From an uncultured Acetatifactor sp. (GTDB lineage: Bacteria > Bacillota > Clostridia > Lachnospirales > Lachnospiraceae), in NCBI GenBank assembly GCA_910586485.1, contig CAJUIA010000018.1, positions 17,772 to 80,849 of the forward strand: 63,078 nucleotides of DNA. Reading direction: 5' to 3'. Shown one piece after another: positions 53,045 through 62,502 of the stretch; within the stretch, counting starts at the first letter, position 1, and every line of letters begins with the position of its first letter. The notes under the pieces are model-generated. The model worked only from the letters and a program-made list of their open reading frames with translations, made no database searches and was not told where the DNA came from. Made by a program: the position numbers and the translations under genes.

Positions 53045-54088
53045 ATGGAAAGAAAAGACGGGAGAAAAAAAGATATAAAGTCCATGACGCTGCCCCGGCT
53101 TACGGAGGAACTGACGGCGCTGGGGGAAAAGCCTTTTCGGGCCAGACAGATTTATCGGTGGATTCATGTGAAGCTGGCGGAGGGGTTTGAGGCCATGACG
53201 GATCTTTCCGGGCAACTGCGGGAAAAGTGCGTCCAAACGTTTCTTTATACCGCACTGGAGCCGGTAAAGATCCAGGAGTCCAGGATTGACGGCACCCGGA
53301 AATTTTTATTCCGACTGTCGGACGGCAATACGGTGGAGAGCGTATGGATGAAATATAAGCATGGCAACAGCGTCTGCATCTCGTCTCAGGTGGGCTGCCG
53401 GATGGGCTGCCGCTTTTGCGCTTCTACCATAGGCGGGCTGGAACGCAGCCTCCTGCCCTCGGAAATGCTGGAGCAGGTTTATGCCATACAGAGAATAACG
53501 GGTGAGCGTGTTTCCAATGTGGTGGTGATGGGAATTGGAGAGCCGTTGGACAATTACGAAAATCTGCTGACTTTTTTAAGGATTCTCACGGATGAAAACG
53601 GCTTTCACATCAGCCAGAGGAATGTGACGGTGTCCACCTGCGGGATCGTGCCCCGGATGAGACAGCTGGCGGATGAAAAGCTGCAGATCACTTTGGCTTT
53701 GTCCCTCCATGGAACGACGGATGAAAAGCGGCGGAGGCTGATGCCCATTGCGGAAAAATACAGCATAGACCAGCTGATGCAGGCCTGCGCTTATTATTTT
53801 GAACAGACAGGCCGGCGGATTACCTTTGAGTATAGTCTGGTAGGCGGGGTAAATGATACGGAGGAGGACGCCGGGCAGCTGGCGCAGCTGGCCAGGCCCC
53901 TTGCCTGCCATGTAAATCTGATCCCTGTCAACCCTGTGAGAGAGCGGGATTATGTCAGCTCTGCGGGGGCAAGGGTGCAGGCGTTTAAGAGCAGGCTGGA
54001 AAAAGCAAGGGTCAATGTTACCGTCAGAAGAGAGCTGGGAAGGGACATCGACGGGGCCTGCGGGCAGCTGCGGAGGAATATGGAGTGA
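53045..54088 (+). CDS. rlmN: 23S rRNA (adenine2503-C2) methyltransferase RlmN
   Basis: This 347-residue radical-SAM enzyme methylates A2503 of 23S rRNA and A37 of some tRNAs. The iron-sulfur cluster cysteines are C118, C122 and C125 (CRMGCRFC). A further conserved cysteine (C111) lies 7 residues upstream, and the methyl-carrying cysteine is C339 in DGACGQL. GIGEPLDN and SLHGTTDEKRRRLMP are also characteristic. ATG 53045 is used, but GTG 53033, with GGGAAG upstream, is possible and would add 4 residues. Frames further upstream run into the structured repeat. Confidence 0.93.
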   Translation: MERKDGRKKDIKSMTLPRLTEELTALGEKPFRARQIYRWIHVKLAEGFEAMTDLSGQLREKCVQTFLYTALEPVKIQESRIDGTRKFLFRLSDGNTVESVWMKYKHGNSVCISSQVGCRMGCRFCASTIGGLERSLLPSEMLEQVYAIQRITGERVSNVVVMGIGEPLDNYENLLTFLRILTDENGFHISQRNVTVSTCGIVPRMRQLADEKLQITLALSLHGTTDEKRRRLMPIAEKYSIDQLMQACAYYFEQTGRRITFEYSLVGGVNDTEEDAGQLAQLARPLACHVNLIPVNPVRERDYVSSAGARVQAFKSRLEKARVNVTVRRELGRDIDGACGQLRRNME

Positions 54089-54115
54089 AGAGAGGATGCC
54101 CTCCCCATTCGACAA

Positions 54116-54865
54116 TTATCCGACGGACCACTCAACGGTAGAAGTTCCTTTTTTCACCACATTGGATATGTGAATGTCGCCGCCGGTGTAATGCTTATAA
54201 TAGGTGGTGCCGTCTGACGGGTAAGGCTCCCACTTGTTACAGTCTGCGGTTATATTACCTGACCCGGAAATCTGAAAGGAAGCCCTTCCATAACCGGGAT
54301 AACCGGCATATTCCTCTATCCTGTAATCCAGGACCTCGTAAGCGGAGCTGCCGTATATGGGCTTACTCACAAAGCTTCTTCCTACAGTTCCGCCAACCCT
54401 TATGTTACAAAGTACATTTCCGGCCGTGTTGTTAAATATATCCGTAACCTTGTCAATAGATACTTCTGCGGTCCAATCCCCGCCGGGATTGTATGGCGTA
54501 AGCTTTTCCGCCGCACCATCGTATGTCCAGGAAAGAGTCTGGTCAGGAACATTATTTTCCCTGCGCCAGACGGCATATAATGCAATCGGATTTTCGCCCA
54601 TTGTTAAATTTGTTTGTACAGAGTGGCCGGCAGCGCTTAAGCTCCATCCATAAAAAGTCCATCCGGGCTTGGCGGGCGTGAAGCTTGTCGGGGACAATAC
54701 GGAAGCACCTTCTTCTACATCCTCATAATAATTTGCGCCGTTGACAACATAGGTAACGGTATTTCCGCATGTATAAAACAATTTGTCACCGCAGTAGCCT
54801 TTTTTAATTTTGTGATTTTCCAAGTAGATTTTCAATTTTGAATCTTTATAAAAGCTTGAGGGCAT
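54116..54865 (-). CDS. Phage tail-tip protein with one InlB-like repeat
   Basis: This 249-residue protein shares its N-terminal plan with the product at 56697-58412: a KKGYCGDKLFYTCG leader-type segment, then an InlB-like repeat (about residues 35-100) with GASVLSPTSFTPAKPGW and YGW, ending ALYAVWRR. The other 140 residues are an unrecognised beta-rich domain, probably for surface binding. ATG 54865 is chosen because AGGAAGGTGG precedes it; ATG 54895 lacks a site. It is the last tail gene and converges on rlmN with 27 bases between stops. The role as a host-binding protein is inference from position. Confidence 0.7.
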   Translation of the reverse strand: MPSSFYKDSKLKIYLENHKIKKGYCGDKLFYTCGNTVTYVVNGANYYEDVEEGASVLSPTSFTPAKPGWTFYGWSLSAAGHSVQTNLTMGENPIALYAVWRRENNVPDQTLSWTYDGAAEKLTPYNPGGDWTAEVSIDKVTDIFNNTAGNVLCNIRVGGTVGRSFVSKPIYGSSAYEVLDYRIEEYAGYPGYGRASFQISGSGNITADCNKWEPYPSDGTTYYKHYTGGDIHISNVVKKGTSTVEWSVG

Positions 54866-54885
54866 GTTTTCTACCACCTTCCTGT

Positions 54886-55161
54886 TTACGTGCAAAAATA
54901 TAAGGTATTGGCATCCTTTGCAGGCAAAGCGTTATATTGTGCCAGGGGCATAACGCATATTTTATAGCCGCCGGTTTTTTCGACGATTGCATCAACCTGA
55001 TTTGTTAAAGCGCCGAATTTGCTTTCCAGTGTAGCGCCGTCACTGAATTCTACATCTGAGGCGCTTGTCCAAAAGGATATTCTTTGCCATAATCTATTTG
55101 TTTTATCAATTAAGCTGCGAAATTTTTTGCCGGTTATGATTGTTTCATTTATTTCAGACAT
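54886..55161 (-). CDS. Small tail-module protein of unknown function
   Basis: This 91-residue protein follows AAAGGAGA. It has a helical middle (RIDKTNRLWQRISFW-like, about 18-32) and a GGYKICVMPLAQYNALPAKDANTLYFCT ending. The ending matches the C-terminal YIVL/TLYFC-type segments of phage tail-fibre proteins, including VTVSALPADAASHPDTLYIVL of the neighbouring gene at 55223. It is probably a tail-fibre component or an adaptor. Confidence 0.65.
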   Translation of the reverse strand: MSEINETIITGKKFRSLIDKTNRLWQRISFWTSASDVEFSDGATLESKFGALTNQVDAIVEKTGGYKICVMPLAQYNALPAKDANTLYFCT

Positions 55162-55222
55162 AATGCTTCTCCTTTGTGTTTATAGCAGGTTATTTTTGGA
55201 TTGACAGGGGCTGACCTTTTTG

Positions 55223-55963
55223 TTACAGGACAATATATAAGGTATCCGGATGAGATGCCGCATCTGCCGGCAGGGCGGAAACGGTCACGATTTTTTTGAT
55301 GCTGTCGGAGGTTATGTTGCCGCTGTCATTTGCAAGCTGGCTTACTCTTGTCGGTATTGCCGGTTTGTTTTTGATAAAAGCGTCGCTTGCGGTATCCGTG
55401 GCGCTCCAGTCGGCCTGTACGTTGACTTCTGCGCCGCCGGCAATCCCGGCCAGCTTATTTTTTTCCGCATCGGTATAATCATTTGCCGATAACCCTTTAC
55501 CGGATATTTTATCTACCTTGTCTCCGACAATGGCGGTTAAATCCGTAAGCATATTTTTTAGCAGATTTCCCTGCCGAGCGGACAGGGGCTTGCCGGCAGA
55601 GGCAGTTGTCAGATTATCAATAATGTCGTAAACATTTACTTTGCTGGTAGTGATACCGTCAATTAATGACTTGTTGTTTTTAATGTAGGCAACAATCTCG
55701 CTTAGCTGGTCCAGGGTAGTATCGTCGCTGTCTGCCAGAGTATTTAATCTTGTGGTAAGACCGGCAATCAGGGTATCTATTCTTGCGCTTTCAGCGCTTA
55801 GGGCTTCCCTGGTGGCCAGCAGCTCATCCTGGCTTTGATTTTTCAGATCAAGCTTGTGCAGCTCCGAATCAATCGCCTGATTGTTTTTGTTAAATACCTG
55901 AACATTGTACTTTTCGGTAGAAAGCGGTAATTCTAATTTTTTATAGGTACTGAAATTTGCCAT
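55223..55963 (-). CDS. Phage tail fibre protein
   Basis: This 246-residue protein has a helical N-terminal half with heptads and a half typical of tail fibres: TTASAGKPLSARQGNLLKNML (about residues 115-135), GKGLSANDYTDAEKNKL (about 155-171), then EVNVQADWSATDTASDAFIKNKPAIP (about 180-205). These blocks are widespread in fibres of Firmicute siphophages. It would bind the host surface at the tail tip. The ATG follows GAAGGTGA. Confidence 0.85.
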   Translation of the reverse strand: MANFSTYKKLELPLSTEKYNVQVFNKNNQAIDSELHKLDLKNQSQDELLATREALSAESARIDTLIAGLTTRLNTLADSDDTTLDQLSEIVAYIKNNKSLIDGITTSKVNVYDIIDNLTTASAGKPLSARQGNLLKNMLTDLTAIVGDKVDKISGKGLSANDYTDAEKNKLAGIAGGAEVNVQADWSATDTASDAFIKNKPAIPTRVSQLANDSGNITSDSIKKIVTVSALPADAASHPDTLYIVL

Positions 55964-55992
55964 GTTAATTCACCTTCGTTCATTTTGCGTTA

Positions 55993-56304
55993 TTAAATCC
56001 AGATGATCCCCTCGTTCAGGGAAACGGCATCGGGTTCGTTTTCCGAGTAAATGCAGGGAGTTTTCTTGTGTTTTGTCAGCAGATATTCCTGCAGGCGGAA
56101 AATACGGTTTTCGAGGGCATTCAGATAGTCGGCGGAAAAGCCGTAAAGTTCTTTGTGCTGTTTGAGATAATCGGCAGCCTCGCTGTATTTTCCCTGAGAA
56201 ATCAAGCCGTTATAGGTGTTGAGCTTTTCGGCCTTTTCAATATCATTATCCTGAAAGAATATCATTTCATCTACGGCATTGGGATAAAGGGATACAGGGT
56301 TCAT
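55993..56304 (-). CDS. Tail-module protein, paralogue of its upstream neighbour
   Basis: This 103-residue protein starts at ATG 56304 after GGAGGG (8 bases). It has helices with ISQGKYSEAADYLKQHKELYGF and ALENRIFRLQEYLL, and ends in ENEPDAVSLNEGIIWI. The upstream product (56301-56636) has the same order: a Y-QAARII segment, a YNAQKY helix and EAEPDDCQEGDVWI. The two are divergent tandem duplicates. The function is unknown, perhaps tail-fibre assembly. Confidence 0.7.
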   Translation of the reverse strand: MNPVSLYPNAVDEMIFFQDNDIEKAEKLNTYNGLISQGKYSEAADYLKQHKELYGFSADYLNALENRIFRLQEYLLTKHKKTPCIYSENEPDAVSLNEGIIWI

Positions 56305-56636
56305 GAAACACGCCCTCCTATCCATACGTCTCCCTCCTGACAATCGTCAGGCTCGGCTTCGTCAAGGAATACGGACTGTTGTACCTGCCTTGCGTATTTC
56401 TGGGCATTATATATTTCTTCCTCCCAGGTGCGGAAGGTAACGGCATCAGCCACATACTGCGACAGGACGTCGCTGTTGTTGTGAATGATGCGTGCAGCCT
56501 GATCGTATAAGCCCTTCGAGCGGAGATCGTTGATCTGATTGATAACGGGGGCCAGAGTATCATCAACATTCTTAAAACCATGTAAAGTAATTTTTTTGTT
56601 TGGAAACTGGGAAAATTCGGTTTCGTATTCGGACAT
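56301..56636 (-). CDS. Tail-module protein, first of a paralogous pair
   Basis: This 111-residue helical protein begins at ATG 56636 after AGAGAGGTG and overlaps its paralogue by 4 bases. Its DTLAPVINQINDLRSKGLYDQAARIIHNNSDVLSQY segment and the C-terminal EPDDCQEGDVWIGG match phage proteins of unknown function encoded near tail fibres. The EGD-W-G ending is of the kind found in short fibre domains. Confidence 0.7.
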   Translation of the reverse strand: MSEYETEFSQFPNKKITLHGFKNVDDTLAPVINQINDLRSKGLYDQAARIIHNNSDVLSQYVADAVTFRTWEEEIYNAQKYARQVQQSVFLDEAEPDDCQEGDVWIGGRVS

Positions 56637-56696
56637 ATTGCACCTCTCTTATTATTTTGTTATGAACTGGTATTGTAAAGCTTGCTTTGGCTTTTA

Positions 56697-58412
56697 TCAG
56701 CGCGGCAGAAGCTTAATATAGTTGAACCACCAAAAGGGATTACCATGCACATAGGTTTTTGCACCATATGGAGATTTTTGTGTTCCTATATACAGATGAA
56801 CGCTGCCACTGCTTTGAGCAAAAAGCAATGTAGTATCCGTACCATAGTTTACAAGACGTTCTGTGTGCTTGGTACCGCCAACGTAGGCCCATTCTCTGTA
56901 GATATGGCAAAGCGGCAGAAAATTTCCGCCGGTTTCATAAACGCCTATATATGCACCTGTTCCTTCATGGTTCGTGCTTGCTTCTATTTGCTTTAGATTA
57001 ATAACGACACCCCGGTAAAGAGAACAGTCAATTAAGGAGGACGACAGTTGTTTAAGCGTCGGTTCAGGTACGGCTATTTGGTTTTCATATTGATACAGAT
57101 AGATGCAGTTGTTAATTAAAGTCAGATTTTGGCTTACACCTGTCCAGATTGCGTACATGACAGCGCTTGCGGAAAGAGTTATACTTGCTGTTGGCGCATA
57201 ACGTGTTCCGCTGATACTTCCAAGAGCCCAGTTGACGAATGAGGCCTCGCTGCGGCTAAAGCCGTTGGCACTGAGGGTAAATGTAGGATTTGCCACATTG
57301 CCGGAGTTCCAGTATCTGGTAGCAAACTGGGCCGCCACAGAGCCGCCGGAGGCGCCGTTGCCATTGTAAGATAAGGTGATGATCTGGCTGTAGCGGCCGT
57401 ACAGGGTAAGGCTTGACGCAAGAGAAAGCCCCGATATACTGCTATAGGATATACCTGCCGTTGCCCCGGAAGAGGTACTCCAGCCGTCAAAGCTCCAGCC
57501 GCTAAGAGCGGCAGCGCTGACAGTAAATGTGGGATTGACCACGCTGCCGGATCCGGGGCAGTAGTATCTGGTCCCGTTGTGAGCGGCAGGGGAGCTGCTG
57601 CCGTTATAGGTGGTCAGGGTAATTGTCTGGTAATACATGCCGTACAGGGTGATATTGCTGTCGCGGGTAAAGGCGGCTCCGCTGTTGTAGGTGATTCCTG
57701 ACGCTGCTCCCGTGCCGGTGCTCCACCCGCGTGCCGCCCAGCCGGAAATCCCAGCCTGTGTCAGGGTAAAGCTGGGGTTAATGCTGCCGGCCGGCGCCCA
57801 ATATCTTGTCCCTGTCGTTGTGCTGGCCGTGGTAGAGTTGTTGTAATAAGTGACCGTGACGGTCTGCTGATACAAGCCATACAAAGTGATGTCCGAGTCC
57901 CTCGTAAATGTAGCCCCGTTGGCATAGGTGATCCCGGCATTACCTTGGTTGCTGGTGGACCAGCCTCTGGGCGTCCAGCTGGAGCTTGCCTGGGTCAGGG
58001 TAAACGACGGATTGGCCACGTTTCCATTGTTATAATATCGGTATCTGGAAGTGCTGCTTGCGGAAGTGCTGTTGTTATAGTATGTCACCGTAATCAGTTT
58101 GCGGAACACTGCGTACAGCGTGACCGGACTGCTGCCCATGGGTACACTGCTTTCCACGCTGCCGGCAGCAGGCGCAGCGGTATCCTGCCGCCAGCCTGCA
58201 AACTCCCAGCCGGATTTTGCAGGGGTAAAGGTCTTAGGAGACAGGCAGGATTCCCCTTCATTTATTTCCTCCCGGTAGGTAATGCCGGTGTCTACATGAT
58301 AGGTGACGGAGCTTCCGGAAGAGTATACCAGGCCGGCTCCTTTATATGCTTTTTTGACATTTCTGCTGCCGATATTCAGTTTGGCTCTGATTTGTGCGGC
58401 ATGGATTGACAT
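56697..58412 (-). CDS. Tail protein with five InlB-like beta repeats
   Basis: This 571-residue protein has a short N-terminal segment (about 1-35), then five repeats of about 75 residues (about 36-435). Each contains a TVTYYNNST-like strand, a N(P)SFTLTQ strand, GW-(A/P)RGWST and ITLYG-Y. These resemble InlB B (Listeria-Bacteroides) repeats, which bind surface carbohydrates or proteins in adhesins. A unique 135-residue C-terminus ends YIKLLPR. It is preceded by AGGAGG. It is likely a receptor-binding tail protein, or an adhesin if the cluster has been co-opted. Confidence 0.8.
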   Translation of the reverse strand: MSIHAAQIRAKLNIGSRNVKKAYKGAGLVYSSGSSVTYHVDTGITYREEINEGESCLSPKTFTPAKSGWEFAGWRQDTAAPAAGSVESSVPMGSSPVTLYAVFRKLITVTYYNNSTSASSTSRYRYYNNGNVANPSFTLTQASSSWTPRGWSTSNQGNAGITYANGATFTRDSDITLYGLYQQTVTVTYYNNSTTASTTTGTRYWAPAGSINPSFTLTQAGISGWAARGWSTGTGAASGITYNSGAAFTRDSNITLYGMYYQTITLTTYNGSSSPAAHNGTRYYCPGSGSVVNPTFTVSAAALSGWSFDGWSTSSGATAGISYSSISGLSLASSLTLYGRYSQIITLSYNGNGASGGSVAAQFATRYWNSGNVANPTFTLSANGFSRSEASFVNWALGSISGTRYAPTASITLSASAVMYAIWTGVSQNLTLINNCIYLYQYENQIAVPEPTLKQLSSSLIDCSLYRGVVINLKQIEASTNHEGTGAYIGVYETGGNFLPLCHIYREWAYVGGTKHTERLVNYGTDTTLLFAQSSGSVHLYIGTQKSPYGAKTYVHGNPFWWFNYIKLLPR

Positions 58413-58449
58413 GGACTTAACCTCCTGTAAAGTGATAGAAAGACATGAA

Positions 58450-60222
58450 TTATAATTCCTCGCCGCCGGTTACGGCCGTCAGCCGGTCGTAGGCATATTT
58501 GCCTAAGACGCCGTGGCTGAAGGAAGACAGCGTCTTATGAGTTCCGCTTTCCTTAAGCATCGTCTCATACAGCGGATAAAAGCGGTACATGGTGATTGTG
58601 GTGGTATATCCGGCGAAATCATGGGAAACTGAAGTGATGATATATTGATGCTCTTTTTCGGAATCACAGGGCTTGTAGGATACCTTTTTGTTTACGTCCA
58701 CAAAGGGCAGGAGAGCAGTAGTGATGGTAATGTTATCCGTGAGCCTGCAGTTTTTCCAGTTTTCCCATTTTGCCCTGTCTGCGGCCAGATCGTCGGAGGT
58801 AATGTTTTCAAATTCCCCGCTGACCTTGACGTCAAGTATTTCGCCCAGTTTTTCCACCGTAAAGGGTGAATTGGGGATAACGGTCATGTCAACACGCTCA
58901 CAGTTCAAAACATGTTTAAAATACTCCTTTGAGTAGAGCTCATATTCCCTGCCGTCGGAACCGGTAACATACTGTCCGCTCCTTTTTCCGTTTGTAAGGA
59001 CATTGGCGGCATGAACCTGCCACTGGCCCAGCAGATATGCACAGGTTACAGTCTGCTGATCGGCATATTTTTTGCTGATTCGGAAGGCGTATACCTCACC
59101 CTCCTTCAGGGCATCGGCCTTGAGCGGCTCGTTATTGGATTCTTTTAAAACGGGGATGGCGCCAAACTCGTTTATGTTTATTTGCGGAGTGTCCTGGTTT
59201 TTGCAGGGGATTTTCAGGGCAATCATATCGCCGTGGTGGTATTCGTCCTCATAACCGGCCAGGGAAGCGGCGTATACATTATTTGCACAGGAGCATTCCT
59301 CGCCGTAAAAATCCGTTTCGATCACTTTTCCCCAGATTTCGCAGATGTTTCTTACACCGGTCATGTCGGTGGAGATGTTTTCGGATATTAAGACTCTTTG
59401 CAGAAAACCGTTGTCCAGATAAATATCATCCTCATAGCACATAGGCTTCAGCTGGCAGATAAAGGCATTGGATTCCATATCGAAAAACATCTCATAATTG
59501 GGATATAAGTCCCGGAAGGTGGTGAGAATGGAAAGAATGCTGCATCCGGCGGAGAATTCCTGATCGAAAGGAATTGTATTCCAGGTGGTTTCATGCTCTT
59601 CCCTGTATTGCTGCCAGTTTTCGTTATATTCAGGCATGGCTTTATACTCGCCGATGTGGTCGATCCTGTGATTGGTGATTCCGGCGGACTGCTCTAAGGT
59701 CCGGATCACGGCGCCGCGGATCGTATTATATTTCAGGACTTCCCCGGTGGCTTCGTTTACCTGACAGGCAGGATAGGAGACGAGCAGGGCTCCTGACTGG
59801 CCGTTTTTGGTGCCGTCCAGCTTTTTCATGAAATCGGCGCACTGAATCGTGAGCTGATTCGTGACGGCATCATATGTGCCGGCGGTATCCGTATAGATAT
59901 AGCATCCCAGCGGGTAATATTTGTACTGCTTTGCCGCCGGATTATATAAGCCAACGGACAGGCGGATGTCTCTGTTCAGCCAGAGCAGGCTGCTTTCCGT
60001 GAGCTTTATCTTTTCCGTCAGGGTTGGCTGTACCACAAAGCCTGCCGTTCGCCGGACATCGGATTCGCCGTTGATTGACATGCTGCCGCTGGTAATACTG
60101 CAGTTCAGGGTGCCGATGATCCTGCGGTTGGCATCTAATACTTCAATATTCAGTTTTATCATCGGATTTGCCGAGTGTTGGAGAACAATCAGCAGATCCT
60201 CCTGGGTCAATTTATCAGCCAT
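58450..60222 (-). CDS. Phage tail protein, probable tail hub or baseplate component
   Basis: This 590-residue protein is placed after the distal-tail-like gene and before the repeat-rich tail protein, where siphophages encode the tail hub or tail-associated lysin-like protein. It starts with a helical segment (about 1-20), then a domain with strands such as YYPLGCYIYTDTAG and a long mixed region. No peptidase or lysozyme motif was seen. It overlaps the previous gene by 8 bases. The assignment comes mainly from position. Confidence 0.7.
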   Translation of the reverse strand: MADKLTQEDLLIVLQHSANPMIKLNIEVLDANRRIIGTLNCSITSGSMSINGESDVRRTAGFVVQPTLTEKIKLTESSLLWLNRDIRLSVGLYNPAAKQYKYYPLGCYIYTDTAGTYDAVTNQLTIQCADFMKKLDGTKNGQSGALLVSYPACQVNEATGEVLKYNTIRGAVIRTLEQSAGITNHRIDHIGEYKAMPEYNENWQQYREEHETTWNTIPFDQEFSAGCSILSILTTFRDLYPNYEMFFDMESNAFICQLKPMCYEDDIYLDNGFLQRVLISENISTDMTGVRNICEIWGKVIETDFYGEECSCANNVYAASLAGYEDEYHHGDMIALKIPCKNQDTPQININEFGAIPVLKESNNEPLKADALKEGEVYAFRISKKYADQQTVTCAYLLGQWQVHAANVLTNGKRSGQYVTGSDGREYELYSKEYFKHVLNCERVDMTVIPNSPFTVEKLGEILDVKVSGEFENITSDDLAADRAKWENWKNCRLTDNITITTALLPFVDVNKKVSYKPCDSEKEHQYIITSVSHDFAGYTTTITMYRFYPLYETMLKESGTHKTLSSFSHGVLGKYAYDRLTAVTGGEEL

Positions 60223-61147
60223 GGCTCCACCACTCAGGCTCTACGGCCGAAAATCCAAGATAGTATAAATCTTCCTCTGAGTTGACATCTCCAACTTCAA
60301 CCCAGGACCAGGATACATCACGGTCATTATACTGTTCATTTGCCGCATCGGCGGGATTGGGCGTAATCTGTACCAGCCATAGCCGGCCGTCCGGCAGCTT
60401 CAGAATCTTGGGAATGCCGTCGCAGATAAAATCCATAAATTCCCGCTGATATTTCGTGCGCTGGTAATCGCAGCGTGCGTCATAGGCCAGCTCGCAGCCT
60501 TCCTCATCCGCGAAGGGAACAAAGGAGCCGCGGCAGCTGCCGGTGTCGTAGTTGGCCAAAGTGTTCCTCACAAAGACGGGATATTTTCGGTTTAAAAGCT
60601 CTACGGTCGAAGAGGGAATATTGCGGGTGGTATCGCAAAAGCCGTCGGTCAGCTCTGTTCCCCAGACGGTATCGCCCTCGATTAAAAAGGTCTTGTCAAA
60701 TCTGCAGGTGGTCCTTGTGCGTGCATAAGTGCCTTCCGCACCATACAGTACGGGAACGATGGCATATTCAACGGTTTCGCCGGAGGCAGTAAAGTAATCA
60801 GGATAATTGATAACAAAATCATCCGTACTTACGACTTCTTTTACGGCGATGGTTTTCCATTGAAAGCTGCCCTCGGATCTGCTTTTTAAAACAATGTGGG
60901 AGGTGGTTTCCAGGCTCCAGTCGATATTGCCGGCAATGGTGTTTCCGTTGAACTTTGCCCACAAAACTGTATCAAAGTCCCATTCCGCGGGACCGTTAAT
61001 GCCTGGTTCTATTTCCGTGGATTTTGTGATATAAAGATCATCATAGATTCCGTTTTTTATTTCAACATAATTTATGTTTTCCATTCCGGCAGGCGTAGGC
61101 GTGCAGGCCAGTCCGCCGCCGACGAAGTTACTTCCGCATATAAACAT
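60215..61147 (-). CDS. Phage tail protein
   Basis: This 310-residue protein carries several beta-rich stretches, and its C-terminus contains a domain of the kind found in distal tail proteins (a KILKLPDGRLWLVQITPNP strand near 250-268). It starts 3 bases after the stop of the previous gene. A domain assignment cannot be given with confidence; the context is clearly tail morphogenesis. Confidence 0.7.
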   Translation of the reverse strand: MFICGSNFVGGGLACTPTPAGMENINYVEIKNGIYDDLYITKSTEIEPGINGPAEWDFDTVLWAKFNGNTIAGNIDWSLETTSHIVLKSRSEGSFQWKTIAVKEVVSTDDFVINYPDYFTASGETVEYAIVPVLYGAEGTYARTRTTCRFDKTFLIEGDTVWGTELTDGFCDTTRNIPSSTVELLNRKYPVFVRNTLANYDTGSCRGSFVPFADEEGCELAYDARCDYQRTKYQREFMDFICDGIPKILKLPDGRLWLVQITPNPADAANEQYNDRDVSWSWVEVGDVNSEEDLYYLGFSAVEPEWWSHG

Positions 61148-61150
61148 ATA

Positions 61151-62191
61151 TTACCTGTCACCTCCGTTTCCTTGAAATACATCAAGCTGATAAATATGAT
61201 TTTTTTGTTTCAGAGCAATGGTAAGCAGGTCCTCCTGAGAAAAGGTCAGGGGCTCCGAATATAGCAGATAATTGGCGGCACCGTCAGGTACAAGCAGACG
61301 AAACCGAAGAGTCCCGTCCGTATAAATGCGGGAACTCAAGGTAAGGCCCCGCTTTCCGTTGCTCATTTTTAACAGGTCCGCAGTCTGCCAAAGATGCGTT
61401 CCCCGCAGCAGCAATGTAAAATCGCCCTCAATGAGAAAACCTTCGTCGTAATAAAGAGTTTTATCCCTCAGGTCGATCATGCCGTTCTGATAATCAAATG
61501 CCTCGGTGCCGTTGTACTGGATAATAATCAGGTTGGAGGCTACTCGGACACAGCCCTGAGCGGGCAGCGGATCGGCATAGATGCGGGCATAACTGTTTGG
61601 ATTGGAAAATTTCACCATGATTTTTATGAATCCCGTATCCAGCTCCATGCCGTTTACGGTAACGCCCTCACACCTTATATAATAGACCGTATCATTATCC
61701 AGTCCCTTAAAGGTATAACGGATGTCCTGATCGTCCGTCTGCTCGCTGCTCTTTAACAGCTGTTTTTTTGCGGCATCATAAAGATAAAATACACATTTGC
61801 TGATAGCTTCCCAGTCGGCCGAGTAATAATGAATCGTGGCGGTAAAGGATGAGTTTGCTATTACCGTGTCGTCAGTTATGCCATCAAAACTGAATTCCGG
61901 TGTGGCAAAGGTAAAGAAAAGGACCTTGTCGGATAAGGTGGAAGGAATATTTTCTTCGTCGAAGATCTGAGCCTGTATCACATATTTTTTCCCATTCGTG
62001 AGCGTATTTGGGGGTATGGTATGCTTTAAAGCATAGGTTGAGACAGTGTCGTCAAATACAATGGCATTTGTTTCGTTATCACTGATGATAATCCTGTTCG
62101 CACAGGCACGGCTGCCACTCCAGGAGAGGGTAATTTCCCTGGGCAGGGCAGCGTCAAAGGGATTGATGCGTCGAATAAATGGTTTTGCCAA
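61151..62191 (-). CDS. Phage tail protein with fibronectin-like domains
   Basis: From a TTG at 62191 this is a 346-residue protein. AGAGGTGA lies 5 bases before that TTG, giving an MAKPFIRRINPFDA start; ATG 62209 is an alternative but overlaps its own site. Beta-sandwich segments with fibronectin-type features occur (about residues 15-95 and 100-190, including YTFKGLDNDTVYYIRCEGVTVNG). Its C-terminal part resembles a lectin-like jelly-roll with DKTLYYDEGFLIEGDFTL. It is probably a tail component contacting the outside. Confidence 0.7.
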   Translation of the reverse strand: MAKPFIRRINPFDAALPREITLSWSGSRACANRIIISDNETNAIVFDDTVSTYALKHTIPPNTLTNGKKYVIQAQIFDEENIPSTLSDKVLFFTFATPEFSFDGITDDTVIANSSFTATIHYYSADWEAISKCVFYLYDAAKKQLLKSSEQTDDQDIRYTFKGLDNDTVYYIRCEGVTVNGMELDTGFIKIMVKFSNPNSYARIYADPLPAQGCVRVASNLIIIQYNGTEAFDYQNGMIDLRDKTLYYDEGFLIEGDFTLLLRGTHLWQTADLLKMSNGKRGLTLSSRIYTDGTLRFRLLVPDGAANYLLYSEPLTFSQEDLLTIALKQKNHIYQLDVFQGNGGDR

Positions 62192-62214
62192 TGAATTCAC
62201 CTCTTTCATATTTA

Positions 62215-62469
62215 TTAAATCAGTCCGCAGATGTGGAGCCCCTTCAGGTCTCCCAGGGGCTCCTTGATCCACACTCTTTGGCCTGTTTTTAGCACGGCAC
62301 CGGGTATGCAGCAGGGAACGGTTCTTTCCTTTCCGCCGCTATCCAGGACTACGCAGCCCTTGGGCGTGACGCCCAGGACTACGGATTTATAAGTGCGGTC
62401 GCAGTTGATTGCTTTTTTATCAACGGCGTATTTGATTGCCTTTAACAGCTCGTCCGATATGTTGCTCAT
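62215..62469 (-). CDS. Small tail-module protein
   Basis: This 84-residue protein has a helical start (MSNISDELLKAIKYAVDKKA) and a beta-rich C-terminal part, CVVLDSGGKERTVPCCIPGAVLKTGQRVWI, like the OB-type fold of phage proteins next to tape-measure genes. GGAGG precedes the ATG. Confidence 0.65.
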   Translation of the reverse strand: MSNISDELLKAIKYAVDKKAINCDRTYKSVVLGVTPKGCVVLDSGGKERTVPCCIPGAVLKTGQRVWIKEPLGDLKGLHICGLI

Positions 62470-62502
62470 TACTGTTTACCTCCGTTTTAGATGATCGGAT
62501 TT

